A stretch of 64,000 bases of DNA from Ferrimonas sp048263965 (GTDB lineage Bacteria; Pseudomonadota; Gammaproteobacteria; Enterobacterales; Shewanellaceae), in contig NZ_JBLXDO010000007.1 in assembly GCF_048263965.1 (NCBI RefSeq), positions 1 to 64,000 on the forward strand. The letters run 5' to 3'. The stretch's first letter is position 1, and each line of letters starts with the position of its first letter. This document shows positions 8,463 to 16,579 of this stretch, piece after piece. The notes under the pieces are model-generated. The model saw only the letters and a program-made list of their open reading frames with translations. It was not told the origin of the DNA and made no database searches. A program made the translations under genes and the position numbers.

Positions 8463-9548
8463 TTACCCGCCATCCCTGGCCACCTGGATGGCGTCATTCA
8501 CCCAACGTCGGTGGCCCTTTAGACCGGTAATCAGCCGTTTGGGAATGGCGCTCAGCCCCAGGTGAGCGCCGCACAGAGCGCCGGTCATTGCGGCTCTGGC
8601 CATATTGTTACCACCACTGTTGATGGCCACCATGACCGGTGTCTCGAACGAATCCGGATAGCGGGCCGCCAGGAAAAAGGCGGCGGGCATTAACATGGTG
8701 AGGGAACAGGCCATGCCGTAGATCTGTGCCACAGCCTCTGGCGGCTCAACCTGGATGTGAGGGCTTTGCGCCGCCTGAATCCACCAGCCCATGCCGAGAA
8801 ACACATCGGGAAACGGTAGCTCTCGGTTCGCCCGGGCCGGGGCATGCCCTTCACCTCGTTCTTCTACCAACACCGCATGAGTGAAGGGCAACAATCCTTG
8901 CTGAATCAAACCGCGCATCCGGGTGCCCAGTGCACCGTCCAGAGGTGTACCAGCGACCAGGGCGCCAATGACGATGCCAAAGGCGGTGGAAGCGGTCACT
9001 ATGGCAGGGTCCCCATGAGTCAGGCGGGCGCAGGCGGCGCTGTGAAGTCCTGCCTGCATCAGGTCGCCTTGATAGCGGGCGCCTATCAGCACCGCCCGTT
9101 GGGCTGCTTCCGACGTGTCCGCCAGGGAGGGAAAGTCCTCGTCATGCCAATGCTTGCCCTCGACCTTGAGGGCATACCAGATATCCCGTACCGGCTGTTC
9201 GGTGAAACGGCCTCCTTCTGGCTCGCCGTCGAGGGTGTCCAGCAGTGGCTCCAGCCGGCGGATATAGTCCTCCTCCTGATAGCGACCTCTGGCCACAAGG
9301 CTTTCCAGCAACAGTTGTTGAAACTGTCCTGTCTGAGATACATCTCCTAGCGCGACACCCTCGTGATAGCGCCCAGCTTGAACCGCCACATAACCATTGA
9401 TGGTGCCGTGGGCCTGCTTGAGCTCCTCCAAATCGTAATACCAGTGCGGTCCAACGCCCAGGGCATCGCCAATCAGCGAGCCTAAAATGGCGCCTGCGGC
9501 CCGGTCCTGGGTGGGGGAGAGCTCGGCGGCAAAGTCGTGGTCAGACAT
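8463..9548 (-). CDS. ADP-ribosylglycohydrolase-fold protein (crystallin J1-like)
   Basis: A 361-residue protein with the family opening AAGAILGSLIGDALG and a C-terminal SGGNNMARAAMTGALCGAHLG. Family enzymes remove ADP-ribose from proteins or nucleic acids using two magnesium ions. The usual metal motifs TDDT and GDTDT appear here as GDVSQT and GGNNMA, so several aspartate ligands are missing. This matches the divergent crystallin-J1-like branch and makes standard hydrolase activity doubtful. The start at 9548 has GGAG 7 bases upstream. Confidence 0.85.
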   Translation of the reverse strand: MSDHDFAAELSPTQDRAAGAILGSLIGDALGVGPHWYYDLEELKQAHGTINGYVAVQAGRYHEGVALGDVSQTGQFQQLLLESLVARGRYQEEDYIRRLEPLLDTLDGEPEGGRFTEQPVRDIWYALKVEGKHWHDEDFPSLADTSEAAQRAVLIGARYQGDLMQAGLHSAACARLTHGDPAIVTASTAFGIVIGALVAGTPLDGALGTRMRGLIQQGLLPFTHAVLVEERGEGHAPARANRELPFPDVFLGMGWWIQAAQSPHIQVEPPEAVAQIYGMACSLTMLMPAAFFLAARYPDSFETPVMVAINSGGNNMARAAMTGALCGAHLGLSAIPKRLITGLKGHRRWVNDAIQVARDGG

Positions 9549-9591
9549 TGAGAGACTCCGTCATTTAACCTTGTCTCTCAGTGTAGTTGGC

Positions 9592-10479
9592 TCAACGTTG
9601 AATGCGTTTTTGAATCAAAGTGCGGGGAGAAAAACCAGTGACCAGAGCAGTGCCACAGATCACCAGGGCCGAGCCCCCCAGGGTGTGCAGGCCGAGGACC
9701 TCATCCAGAAGCCAGTGCCCCCAAAGCACCCCAAACACCGGCACCAGAAAGGTCACGGTCAGGGCTGGTGCCGCGCCCACCTCTTTCACCAACCGGAAGT
9801 ACATCAGATAGGCGATGCCGGTGCAAAGTACGCCAAGAGTGATCGCAGCACCCCACATGGAGGATTGAGGCATGGAGGGTGGGGGCAGCATCAGGGCCAG
9901 AGGCAACACCAGTAACGAGGCTCCCCACAGACTGCCGTGGGCGTTGTCGAAAGGCTTGATTTGGGTTCGGCTTCTGGCATACATGCTGGCAACCGCATAG
10001 CTGAGAGAGGCGCTCAGGCTGGCCGCGATCGCCAGTGGAGCACCAGGGGTCAGGGTGATGGCGTCAAACCCCACCAGAATGGCGACGCCTGCCGTGCCCA
10101 GAACCAGCCCTAGCCCCGTAGTTCGGGTCAGGGGTGCTCTTCCCCATACAGCGGCAAGCAGGGCACCCCAGATGGGGGTGGTGGCATTGAGGATGGACAT
10201 CAATGACGCAGACAGGGTTTGCGCAGAGAATGCCAGCAACAGAAAGGGCAGGGCGGAGTTGATGCCTCCCAACAGTAGGTAATGGCGCCAGCGGCTGCGC
10301 CATTGAAGGTTTCGACCCATCGCCAGTGCCATGATGCCCAGAAACAGGGCGGCCAGTACCAGGCGAGACTCGATGAGAGACACCGGACCAAATTGCGGTA
10401 CTCCGATGCGAAGCAGCAGGAAAGAGCCTCCCCAAATGGCAGATAGAGCAATGAGAATCAGCAGATTGGTTCCGGTCAT
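9592..10479 (-). CDS. EamA/DMT family permease
   Basis: A 295-residue protein with ten predicted membrane segments in two EamA repeats (drug/metabolite transporter superfamily), opening ILIALSAIWGGSFLLLRIG. Known relatives export amino acids, purines or drugs. Substrate cannot be assigned. It is 55 bases downstream of the SDR gene on the same strand and 43 bases upstream of the ADP-ribosylglycohydrolase-like gene, so it may be part of a three-gene transcript. Confidence 0.9.
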   Translation of the reverse strand: MTGTNLLILIALSAIWGGSFLLLRIGVPQFGPVSLIESRLVLAALFLGIMALAMGRNLQWRSRWRHYLLLGGINSALPFLLLAFSAQTLSASLMSILNATTPIWGALLAAVWGRAPLTRTTGLGLVLGTAGVAILVGFDAITLTPGAPLAIAASLSASLSYAVASMYARSRTQIKPFDNAHGSLWGASLLVLPLALMLPPPSMPQSSMWGAAITLGVLCTGIAYLMYFRLVKEVGAAPALTVTFLVPVFGVLWGHWLLDEVLGLHTLGGSALVICGTALVTGFSPRTLIQKRIQR

Positions 10480-10534
10480 TGTCGGGCTTGATAATGGGCA
10501 ATCGCGTCAGTGTGACCAACAACTGCGGTAAATG

Positions 10535-11233
10535 CTACTCCTGATAGATCATGGTCTTGCTCATGCCGCCATCAATCACCCAGTTCTGTCCGGTGACAAA
10601 TCCCGCTCGGTCGCTGAGCAAAAACAACACTGCCTCGGCAATGTCTTCCGGTTGGCCGACCCGGCCAGCCCAGTGCTGCTGATGGTCTGTTTCCGTTAGG
10701 TCTTGCCTGTCACTGATCCAGCCCGGGCTGATGCAGTTTACTCGCACTCGGGGGCCCAGGCTGGCGGCAAGGGCGTGAGACAGGGCCACCAAGCCTCCTT
10801 TGGAAGCGGCATAGCCTTCGCTGTTGGGCTCAGACTGAAGGGCCCGGGTCGAGGCGACATTGACGATGGCGCCACCTGACTCCATCAGCGGGCTCACGCC
10901 CTGGGCCAGCAACATGGGTGCAGTAAGATTGACTGCCAGGACACGGTTCCACTGCTCCAGTGTGAGTTTGGCCAGGCCTGGGTGATAAGGGTCGGCAATG
11001 GCGGCGTTATTGACCAGCCCTGAGATGGGGCCGGACAGAGACTGACACCAGCGAATTATCGCCTCACTGTCGGCAAGGTCCAGTTGCACCTGAGTGACAG
11101 CAAGGCCTTCAAACAGGGTGTTATTGGCTGGCAGATGATCCAGGGCGATGACCGGCCCTTGATGAGCCAACTTTCGCACCAGGCATCGGCCTAGCAGTCC
11201 CTGGCTGCCGGTGACCACAGTCGGGTGATTCAT
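10535..11233 (-). CDS. SDR family oxidoreductase
   Basis: A 232-residue short-chain dehydrogenase/reductase. The nucleotide-binding motif is TGSQGLLG (a variant of TGxxxGxG), followed by NNAAIADP, the catalytic YAASK with an upstream serine in VASTRAL, and ISPGW. The C-terminal VTGQNWVIDGGM is typical of the classical family. Substrate is unknown. The start is ATG at 11233. Confidence 0.9.
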   Translation of the reverse strand: MNHPTVVTGSQGLLGRCLVRKLAHQGPVIALDHLPANNTLFEGLAVTQVQLDLADSEAIIRWCQSLSGPISGLVNNAAIADPYHPGLAKLTLEQWNRVLAVNLTAPMLLAQGVSPLMESGGAIVNVASTRALQSEPNSEGYAASKGGLVALSHALAASLGPRVRVNCISPGWISDRQDLTETDHQQHWAGRVGQPEDIAEAVLFLLSDRAGFVTGQNWVIDGGMSKTMIYQE

Positions 11234-11432
11234 GTCGCAATCTCTAGGTTAAAACTTCATGAGATTGTAATGGCCGTTGGAGGTGCTGGCGAGCACCCAT
11301 AGCTGCAACTGGCCATGAATCTTGCAATTTCCCGTTTCTCTTCGTGGAGTTTGTCCTGAGGACAGAGCTTGGCGGCAAGTCTATGGAGAATAGGGAACTG
11401 TTGGGCGTTAGGGGGAACAGCAGATGCTGAAC

Positions 11433-11465
11433 GAAAAAAGCGCCGCCCGGGCGGGCAGCGCTTTT
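11433..11465 (-). terminator. Intrinsic terminator after tRNA-Tyr
   Basis: On the minus strand an AAAAGCGCTGCCCGCC / GGGCGGCGCTTTTTT stem-loop ends in a T-run, starting 8 bases past the tRNA 3' end. Confidence 0.85.
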
Positions 11466-11472
11466 AGAGTGA

Positions 11473-11557
<85 letters not shown>

Positions 11558-11653
11558 ACGGAATTCTCTAGACAGATTGTTTAACGTGCTTCTATCTAAC
11601 ACAGCGCTCGTGAGGCCAGAGAATCAGACATGTCTGTTCGCCGTTACCTTTAG

Positions 11654-11675
11654 GGCCAATCGGGAACCCCTCCAC
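11654..11675 (-). pseudogene. Truncated tRNA-Tyr 5' fragment
   Basis: Twenty-two bases match the first part of the neighbouring tRNA-Tyr (and two bases before it) with one mismatch, on the same strand and about 97 bases upstream. No D-loop remainder, anticodon or 3' half follows. It is probably what is left of a second tandem tRNA-Tyr after deletion, or a recombination scar. Confidence 0.7.
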
Positions 11676-11796
11676 AAGTGCGGCGCTATAGTAGCAAAGC
11701 TTTCGCATGTGTAAAGCCTTTAGCCCAACTTTTTCCTAAAGTTTTATGTCGTTAGGCCGATAAAGAGACTGAACTCATGATTTTTGGATGTTTTCT

Positions 11797-12282
11797 ATGC
11801 AGGCTGAGGCCATATTGGTCAATGAGTGGCAGCTCGGGGATTCCCTGAGTCAGGCCATTCAAACAGAGAGACGTAGCGACTTTGGCTTAATGTTAGCCAT
11901 GTTGTCGCAAGACGTCCGTCTGCATGCGGAATTTCAACTACCAAAACCCACCGAAGAGCAGGAACAGGATCTGCGACAGCGCTTTGCCCTGCCAGAGCCT
12001 GAGCAAGCCAAGGCTCAGTACAAAGATGCACAGCGCAGCTGTCGCATTGCCAGTGCCTTCCATCAATCCGGCTTGTCTCAAAGTCGCCTGCAGCATTGTC
12101 TGGATCCTGATGCCCTGGTGTATGAGGGAAGCCACAGCGCTGCCATGCAACAGGCCCTGGATAATTGCTCTCCCAGCGTGAAGCGTGAGGATGCTCAGGT
12201 TCAGGCCGCTAGGCAGCCTGGTCAGTGGCGTCTGGAGCAGTTGCTGGCGGCTCAGCGTCTGCAGGCGGGAGCATTGGTATAA
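11797..12282 (+). CDS. Conserved hypothetical (possibly VC2046/SO_2500 family)
   Basis: A 161-residue, glutamine- and alanine-rich soluble protein. The N-terminus MQAEAILVNEWQLGDSL and the stretch RRSDFGLMLAMLSQDV resemble the VC2046/SO_2500 family of uncharacterised Vibrio/Shewanella proteins; this match is from memory and moderate. Start 11797 has GGATG about 8 bases upstream; an ATG at 11788 adds three residues. The stop codon lies inside the first operator-like palindrome before the yfcZ-like gene. Confidence 0.7.
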   Translation: MQAEAILVNEWQLGDSLSQAIQTERRSDFGLMLAMLSQDVRLHAEFQLPKPTEEQEQDLRQRFALPEPEQAKAQYKDAQRSCRIASAFHQSGLSQSRLQHCLDPDALVYEGSHSAAMQQALDNCSPSVKREDAQVQAARQPGQWRLEQLLAAQRLQAGALV

Positions 12283-12318
12283 CCAATTGACCCAATCGGT
12301 AAATTGGTTATACCAATG
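12272..12318. promoter_or_regulatory. Twin GntR-type (PdhR/LldR-like) operators
   Basis: ATTGGTATAACCAAT (12273-12287) and ATTGGTTATACCAAT (12303-12317) are both perfect dyads of the form ATTGGT-N3-ACCAAT, centred 30 bp apart (about three helical turns). The pair also forms one long inverted repeat with 17-bp arms. The form matches the operator described for PdhR and LldR of the GntR family. A TATACT -10 hexamer at 12355-12360 suggests the sites lie upstream of the promoter of the yfcZ-like gene. Confidence 0.65.
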
Positions 12319-12396
12319 TGATCTCCGTCAAATCAGAGGCCCGCTCTTGAAGGCTATACTCTAGCTTGAATCCCCATCAGTTTTCAGAGGTAACAG

Positions 12397-12681
12397 ATGA
12401 GCATTACGAATAAGGGCGCTGGTTGCGATACCTGCGGTTGCTATATGGATATTGGCGCCATCATTGCGGAAGAGGACAACATTTTGACTCTGCCGGTTCA
12501 GGGTTCCGATGAGCAGTCTGCAATGGGCTTTTTCGACGATTATGTTCAAAAGGCCAAAGCTCGCTTCGCTGAGGTTGATACCGACACTCAGTGGGATGCT
12601 GAGAACAATGTACTGACTGGAAAGCTGATCTTCAGCTGCGCGGCAGAGCGCATCATCTTCGAGATGACTCTGGCTGGTTAA
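12397..12681 (+). CDS. YfcZ/YiiS family protein (DUF406)
   Basis: A 94-residue protein with the family signature CDTCGCYMDIGAII near the N-terminus and an alternating beta/alpha C-terminal half. Relatives in E. coli are YfcZ, located near fadL, and YiiS; neither has an established biochemical function. The clustered cysteines (about residues 10, 13 and 15) may bind metal. It is transcribed alone, from a promoter with two GntR-type operators upstream, and ends in a strong terminator. Confidence 0.85.
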   Translation: MSITNKGAGCDTCGCYMDIGAIIAEEDNILTLPVQGSDEQSAMGFFDDYVQKAKARFAEVDTDTQWDAENNVLTGKLIFSCAAERIIFEMTLAG

Positions 12682-12700
12682 CAAGACTTAGAATTGAAAA

Positions 12701-12729
12701 AGGAGTGCCGAGGCACTCCTTTTTTTTTT
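12701..12729. terminator. Bidirectional terminator
   Basis: Perfect 9-bp stem AGGAGTGCC / GGCACTCCT with a GA loop, followed by nine T on the plus strand and preceded by an A-run. It serves the yfcZ-like gene and probably the convergent ychJ transcript. Confidence 0.9.
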
Positions 12730-12742
12730 GCAGAAACTCCGC

Positions 12743-13201
12743 TTAAAGACAGCACTTCTTGGCTTTCTTTTCGCTTCCGCAGGGGCAAGGATCATTCCGC
12801 CCCAGTTTGATGGCTGGCTGGATGTCACCACTGTGGTAATACCAGTTGGAGTCCAGGCGACGAAACCGGGAGCGTTCCCAGAGTGCCAGGATCTCTTTAC
12901 CTTGTCGGTACCAGGCGCGGAACTCCACTTCACCCTCATCCTGCTGAAACGGTGGGGCATCCAAAATCTGCAGGCCAATAAAGTCGCTTTCTTCGCAGCT
13001 CTGTTTGAGCGCCTGTTCGGTCAACCCCTGACGGGTGTCCGGATCATGGGTGCTCAATAGATAACTGGCTTTGGCCGTGACAAAGGCGGAGTAGCGGGAG
13101 CGCATCAATTGCTCTGGGGTGGTGGCGAACGCCTCACCGAGATGAAAGGGCTGGCAGCAACTCTCAAAGGGAAGGGCGCTGCCACAATGGCAAAGGTTCA
13201 T
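12743..13201 (-). CDS. YchJ family SEC-C zinc-binding protein
   Basis: A 152-residue member of the YchJ/UPF0225 family. It opens with a cysteine-rich SEC-C-like motif (CHCGSALPFESCCQPF), has a central NTF2-like domain, and ends with a canonical SEC-C motif NDPCPCGSEKKAKKCCL that binds zinc. Cellular role is not established. Its ATG overlaps the stop of the upstream gene (ATGA), so the two are translationally coupled. Confidence 0.92.
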   Translation of the reverse strand: MNLCHCGSALPFESCCQPFHLGEAFATTPEQLMRSRYSAFVTAKASYLLSTHDPDTRQGLTEQALKQSCEESDFIGLQILDAPPFQQDEGEVEFRAWYRQGKEILALWERSRFRRLDSNWYYHSGDIQPAIKLGRNDPCPCGSEKKAKKCCL

Positions 13202-13755
13202 CGGCTGCGCTTTTCCTGGTCCTGGGTGGTGGCAGGTCGGTACTCTTCGTAAAACAGGCCTTCTTTGCGTTTGGCGTCCAGGAATCGGTTCACCTTGGTG
13301 CGATTGGCTGAATCACTGATGATACGCCATTGGTTGGCCTTGTCCTTCTGGAAGCTCATGATGAACTTGCCGACAAACTCGCTGGCAGGCTGTTCGGTGC
13401 TGCGATCCGGGGTGTACACCACCAGATAATAACCCGCGTCGGTCACAGTGCCGTCAGAGACCCGTCGATTGACCACTCGGTAGTGGACTTTGAGTTCGGC
13501 GCCCCGCTTTTTGATCTTCTTGAACCAGTGGCCAAAACCTTTGGCGATCTGGTCCCGGCCGGAGAGCAGCCCCTCCTCTTTGGACGCACTGATCAGGCAG
13601 GCACCGTCGCTGTAGAACTGCACCAGGCGATCGGTGTCCAACTCGTTATAGGCCTGACTGATGCTGCCGTAGACCTGATTAATCTCTTTATTGATGTCGG
13701 CCGCGACGACGGGTAAAGCCGCCATTAGGGTCAACACCAGGGCTAGAATGCGCAC
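13198..13755 (-). CDS. Exported NTF2/SnoaL-like domain protein
   Basis: The GTG at 13755 is chosen because GGTGGAG lies 8 bases upstream and the product then starts with a signal peptide (VRILALVLTLMAALPVVAAD). The 185-residue product carries an NTF2/DUF4440-like domain (NQVYGSISQAYNELDTDRLVQFYSD) common in small periplasmic proteins and steroid-isomerase-like folds. Substrate or partner is unknown. It is coupled to ychJ, whose product also holds an NTF2-like domain. Confidence 0.75.
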   Translation of the reverse strand: MRILALVLTLMAALPVVAADINKEINQVYGSISQAYNELDTDRLVQFYSDGACLISASKEEGLLSGRDQIAKGFGHWFKKIKKRGAELKVHYRVVNRRVSDGTVTDAGYYLVVYTPDRSTEQPASEFVGKFIMSFQKDKANQWRIISDSANRTKVNRFLDAKRKEGLFYEEYRPATTQDQEKRSR

Positions 13756-13952
13756 GTATCGTGCTCCACCTTTAATACACACCTTTACTATCGCCGTAGG
13801 GGGCAAAATCTGTAAAGGTTGAAACCATTACAAAGTTTGACACGAGAGCCCGGACTCCCGTGGGCAAATGGTGAGCGGTCAGACCGTCAGTCACTCAACG
13901 CCAATTTTGGATTGGGTATACTAGCAGAGTTATCACCTAAGCGGAGGCTAAT

Positions 13953-14534
13953 ATGCAATCAAACGAGATGGATGAGTTTCTGGATGCAATGGCCGACGTC
14001 AAACCCATAGGGAAACAGGACAAGCACAGCCCTTTGCAGCCAAAGCAGGGACCCACAGAAGCCCAATTGGCACGAAGGTTTGCGGCGCAAACCGATGGCA
14101 GCGGCAACAGTGACGGCGTCAGTGACGAGGGGGTGGCGCCCGTTGAACCGGAGGACCCCATTGGCTTTGCTCGGGACGGGGTTCAGCATGGCGTATACAA
14201 GAATCTGAGGCTGGGTAAATACCAGGTGGATGCCAGGCTGGATCTGCATGGCCTGAGTGTCGCTCAGGCCAAACAGACTTTGTTACAGTTCATCAAGGAT
14301 TGCCAGAGGGTTGAGGTCAGAACGGCTCTGGTGCTGCACGGTAAAGGCATGCATACCCGTCCTTTTAAAGGGCTGCTCAAGAGCTATGTTGCACATTGGT
14401 TGCCGCAGATGCCGGAAGTTCTGGCGTTCCACTCGGCACTGAGGCAGCACGGGGGCAACGGCGCCATCTACTTGCTGCTCAAGAAAGGCGAGCGTCAGAA
14501 GACGGAAAACCGTGAACGGCATCAGAAACGCTGA
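13953..14534 (+). CDS. smrA: Smr domain DNA endonuclease SmrA
   Basis: A 193-residue protein. The C-terminal Smr domain has the two signature motifs LDLHGLSVAQAKQTLLQF and LVLHGKGMHT. E. coli SmrA (YdaL) is a related nicking endonuclease. The N-terminal 85 residues are polar and probably flexible. The start has GGAGG 5 bases upstream; a second ATG at 13968 is possible. It is followed by ycgL after 75 bases. Confidence 0.92.
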   Translation: MQSNEMDEFLDAMADVKPIGKQDKHSPLQPKQGPTEAQLARRFAAQTDGSGNSDGVSDEGVAPVEPEDPIGFARDGVQHGVYKNLRLGKYQVDARLDLHGLSVAQAKQTLLQFIKDCQRVEVRTALVLHGKGMHTRPFKGLLKSYVAHWLPQMPEVLAFHSALRQHGGNGAIYLLLKKGERQKTENRERHQKR

Positions 14535-14609
14535 ATTGGGTTTAACTCCGGCCATGCTATAGTGGCTATCACCGACAGTCAGCAAGCCGCTGAACAGAAA
14601 AGAATACCT

Positions 14610-14894
14610 ATGATTTGCGCGATTTATAAAAGTACCAAAAAGCTCGACACCTACCTCTTTATCAACAAACGGGATGATTTTTCTCAGGTTCCTAAAGCGC
14701 TGATGGAGATGTTCGGCAGGCCGGAATTTGTCATGATTTTGCCTCTGTCCAAACTTGGAAAGTTGGCTCAGGCGGACATCGACAAGGTGCGAGAAGGTCT
14801 GAGTGACAAAGGCTTTTATTTGCAACTGCCTCCACCCCAGGAGGATCTGCTCAAGTCCCACAAAGAGTGGCTCAAGTCACAACAGGAAGAGTGA
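14610..14894 (+). CDS. ycgL: YcgL domain protein
   Basis: A 94-residue protein with the YcgL signature ICAIYKSTKKLDTYLFI at the start and GKLAQADIDKVREGL later. Function of the family is unknown. ATG at 14610 is chosen over the longer frame because family members begin with this motif. It is 21 bases before the lytic transglycosylase gene, an arrangement also seen in Shewanella. Confidence 0.92.
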   Translation: MICAIYKSTKKLDTYLFINKRDDFSQVPKALMEMFGRPEFVMILPLSKLGKLAQADIDKVREGLSDKGFYLQLPPPQEDLLKSHKEWLKSQQEE

Positions 14895-14915
14895 ACCCAA
14901 GGTTAGGGAGCGAAG

Positions 14916-15884
14916 ATGAAACTCAAATGGCTAGCGACACTGGGTCTGGCGATGGCTTTGCCACTGCAGGCAGCAGACAAGGTGAGCTTCGAAGAGTATG
15001 TGGTGCAGTTGAAAAAGGAAGCCGCAGAGCGCGACTTCAGTCAGGGGACCATAGATTCTGCGTTTGCCGGCATCAAGCTGCATAAGCGGGCTATCAAGGC
15101 CGACCGCAATCAACCTGAATTCAAGAAGACTCTGGATACCTACCTGCCTCAGGCCGTGCCAGACTGGAAAGTCGCTAAAGCGCGAAAGCTGATGAAGCAG
15201 CACAGTGAACTGTTGCAGAAAGTAGGTAAAGCCTACGGTGTGCAGCCCAGATTCATTGTGGCCCTGTGGGGTATCGAGACCAATTTTGGTAACTACACCG
15301 GCAACTTCTCCGTGGTGGGAGCCACCACTTCTCTGGCTTATGAGGGGAGACGAGAAGCGTTTTTCAAAGATCAGTTGTTTGCCGCACTGACCATACTCGA
15401 AGAGGGGCACATCAGTGCCGATCAGATGAAAGGCTCCTGGGCTGGCGCCATGGGGCAATGCCAGTTCATGCCTACCTCATTCCTGGCTTATGCCGTAGAT
15501 TTTGATGGTGATGGCAAAAAGGATATCTGGAACAACAAGGCCGATGTCTTTGCGTCTGCAGCCAACTACTTGAAACAGGTTGGCTGGCGTGACGATCTAA
15601 CCTGGGCCAGGCAGGTGACCCTCACCCAGCCGGTGAAAAAGGAGCAGACAGGCCTCAACGTGAAGCTGCCTCTCTCTCAGTGGCAGGAGCTGGGTGTCCG
15701 CCGTTTCGATGGTTCGGATCTGCCGTCCCGGGAGATTCAGGCCTCTTTGGTTCAACCTGATGATGCCGAAGGGCGCAGCTACCTGGCGTACGCCAATTAT
15801 GATGCACTAATGCGCTGGAACCGCAGCCATTACTTTGTTGCTGCCGTGGGCCATCTGGCAGACAGAATCAAGTTTTCACAGTAA
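14916..15884 (+). CDS. MltB-type lytic murein transglycosylase
   Basis: A 322-residue exported enzyme that cleaves the MurNAc-GlcNAc bond of peptidoglycan. A signal peptide (MKLKWLATLGLAMALPLQAA) is followed by an SLT_2-type catalytic domain; the catalytic glutamate is in WGIETNFGNYTG (about residue 115). Further motifs are MGQCQFMPTSFLAYAVDFDGDG and the late YANYDALMRWN. There is no lipobox cysteine after the signal, so it appears soluble in the periplasm rather than a lipoprotein like E. coli MltB. Confidence 0.93.
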   Translation: MKLKWLATLGLAMALPLQAADKVSFEEYVVQLKKEAAERDFSQGTIDSAFAGIKLHKRAIKADRNQPEFKKTLDTYLPQAVPDWKVAKARKLMKQHSELLQKVGKAYGVQPRFIVALWGIETNFGNYTGNFSVVGATTSLAYEGRREAFFKDQLFAALTILEEGHISADQMKGSWAGAMGQCQFMPTSFLAYAVDFDGDGKKDIWNNKADVFASAANYLKQVGWRDDLTWARQVTLTQPVKKEQTGLNVKLPLSQWQELGVRRFDGSDLPSREIQASLVQPDDAEGRSYLAYANYDALMRWNRSHYFVAAVGHLADRIKFSQ

Positions 15885-15890
15885 CGTCAG

Positions 15891-15915
15891 AGGGGGCAGT
15901 GGCCCCCTTTCTTTG
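15891..15915 (+). terminator. Probable terminator after lytic transglycosylase gene
   Basis: A stem AGGGGGC / GCCCCCT with loop AGTG, followed by TTTCTTT, starts 7 bases after the stop codon. Confidence 0.65.
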
Positions 15916-16077
15916 ATCCCCCCCCTTCCATCAGCAACGGTATGCCGTGACTGATTGTGGCCATGGCTAGCCTTAAGCTGAACGCCAAACAAAGCCCGCC
16001 CTAGTGAAATTTTCTGCCATGATCGCTATAATGCTGCGCCCAACGGGCCGTGGTAGATGAGTAGTAGAGGTAGAACG

Positions 16078-16536
16078 GTGAGTGCAGAGCAACCTTTTTG
16101 GCATAAGCCACTAACCCAGATGAGTGAGCAGGAGTGGGAAGCACTCTGCGACGGCTGTGGTAAGTGCTGCCTGAACAAGCTGATCGATGATGATACCGAA
16201 GAGGTGTACTTCACCAATATCGCCTGCCAGCTGCTGAATGATAAAACCTGCCAGTGCAGCCGCTATGACACCCGCTTCAAGTATGTGCCGGATTGCTACA
16301 AGGTGACTCCCGAGAATGTGGGTACCATTGCCTGGCTGCCCACCAGTTGTGCCTATCGCCGTCTTCATGAGGGGCGTGGTTTGCCCAGTTGGCACCCTCT
16401 GATCACCGGCAACAAGTCCAAGATGCATCAGCAAGGGATGTCGGTTCGTCGCAAGGTACTCAGTGAGTTGGACGTAGGCCCGGACCCGGATCTTTTTGGC
16501 TTCATTGTGGTATGGCCGCTGGACGATGTGGACTGA
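16078..16536 (+). CDS. ycgN: YcgN family cysteine cluster protein
   Basis: A 152-residue protein with the conserved cluster CDGCGKCCLNK and later cysteines in CQCSRY and PDCYK, which suggests a metal or Fe-S centre. Function is unknown. GTG at 16078 is preferred: AGAGG lies 7 bases upstream, and the product then aligns with the E. coli YcgN N-terminus (QPFWH). An ATG at 16057 would add seven residues. Confidence 0.92.
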   Translation: MSAEQPFWHKPLTQMSEQEWEALCDGCGKCCLNKLIDDDTEEVYFTNIACQLLNDKTCQCSRYDTRFKYVPDCYKVTPENVGTIAWLPTSCAYRRLHEGRGLPSWHPLITGNKSKMHQQGMSVRRKVLSELDVGPDPDLFGFIVVWPLDDVD

Positions 16537-16552
16537 CACTCTCTTGAAGAGA

Positions 16553-16579
16553 AAGGCGTGCTTAGCACGCCTTTTTTTA
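16553..16579 (+). terminator. Intrinsic terminator after ycgN
   Basis: A stem AGGCGTGC / GCACGCCT with loop TTA and seven T. Confidence 0.9.

Noticed and set aside
13872..13884. GCGGTCAGACCGT as a FadR site before smrA
   Set aside because: Resembles the core, but the conserved T/A outside GGTC-GACC are replaced by C/G, and smrA has no known link to FadR.
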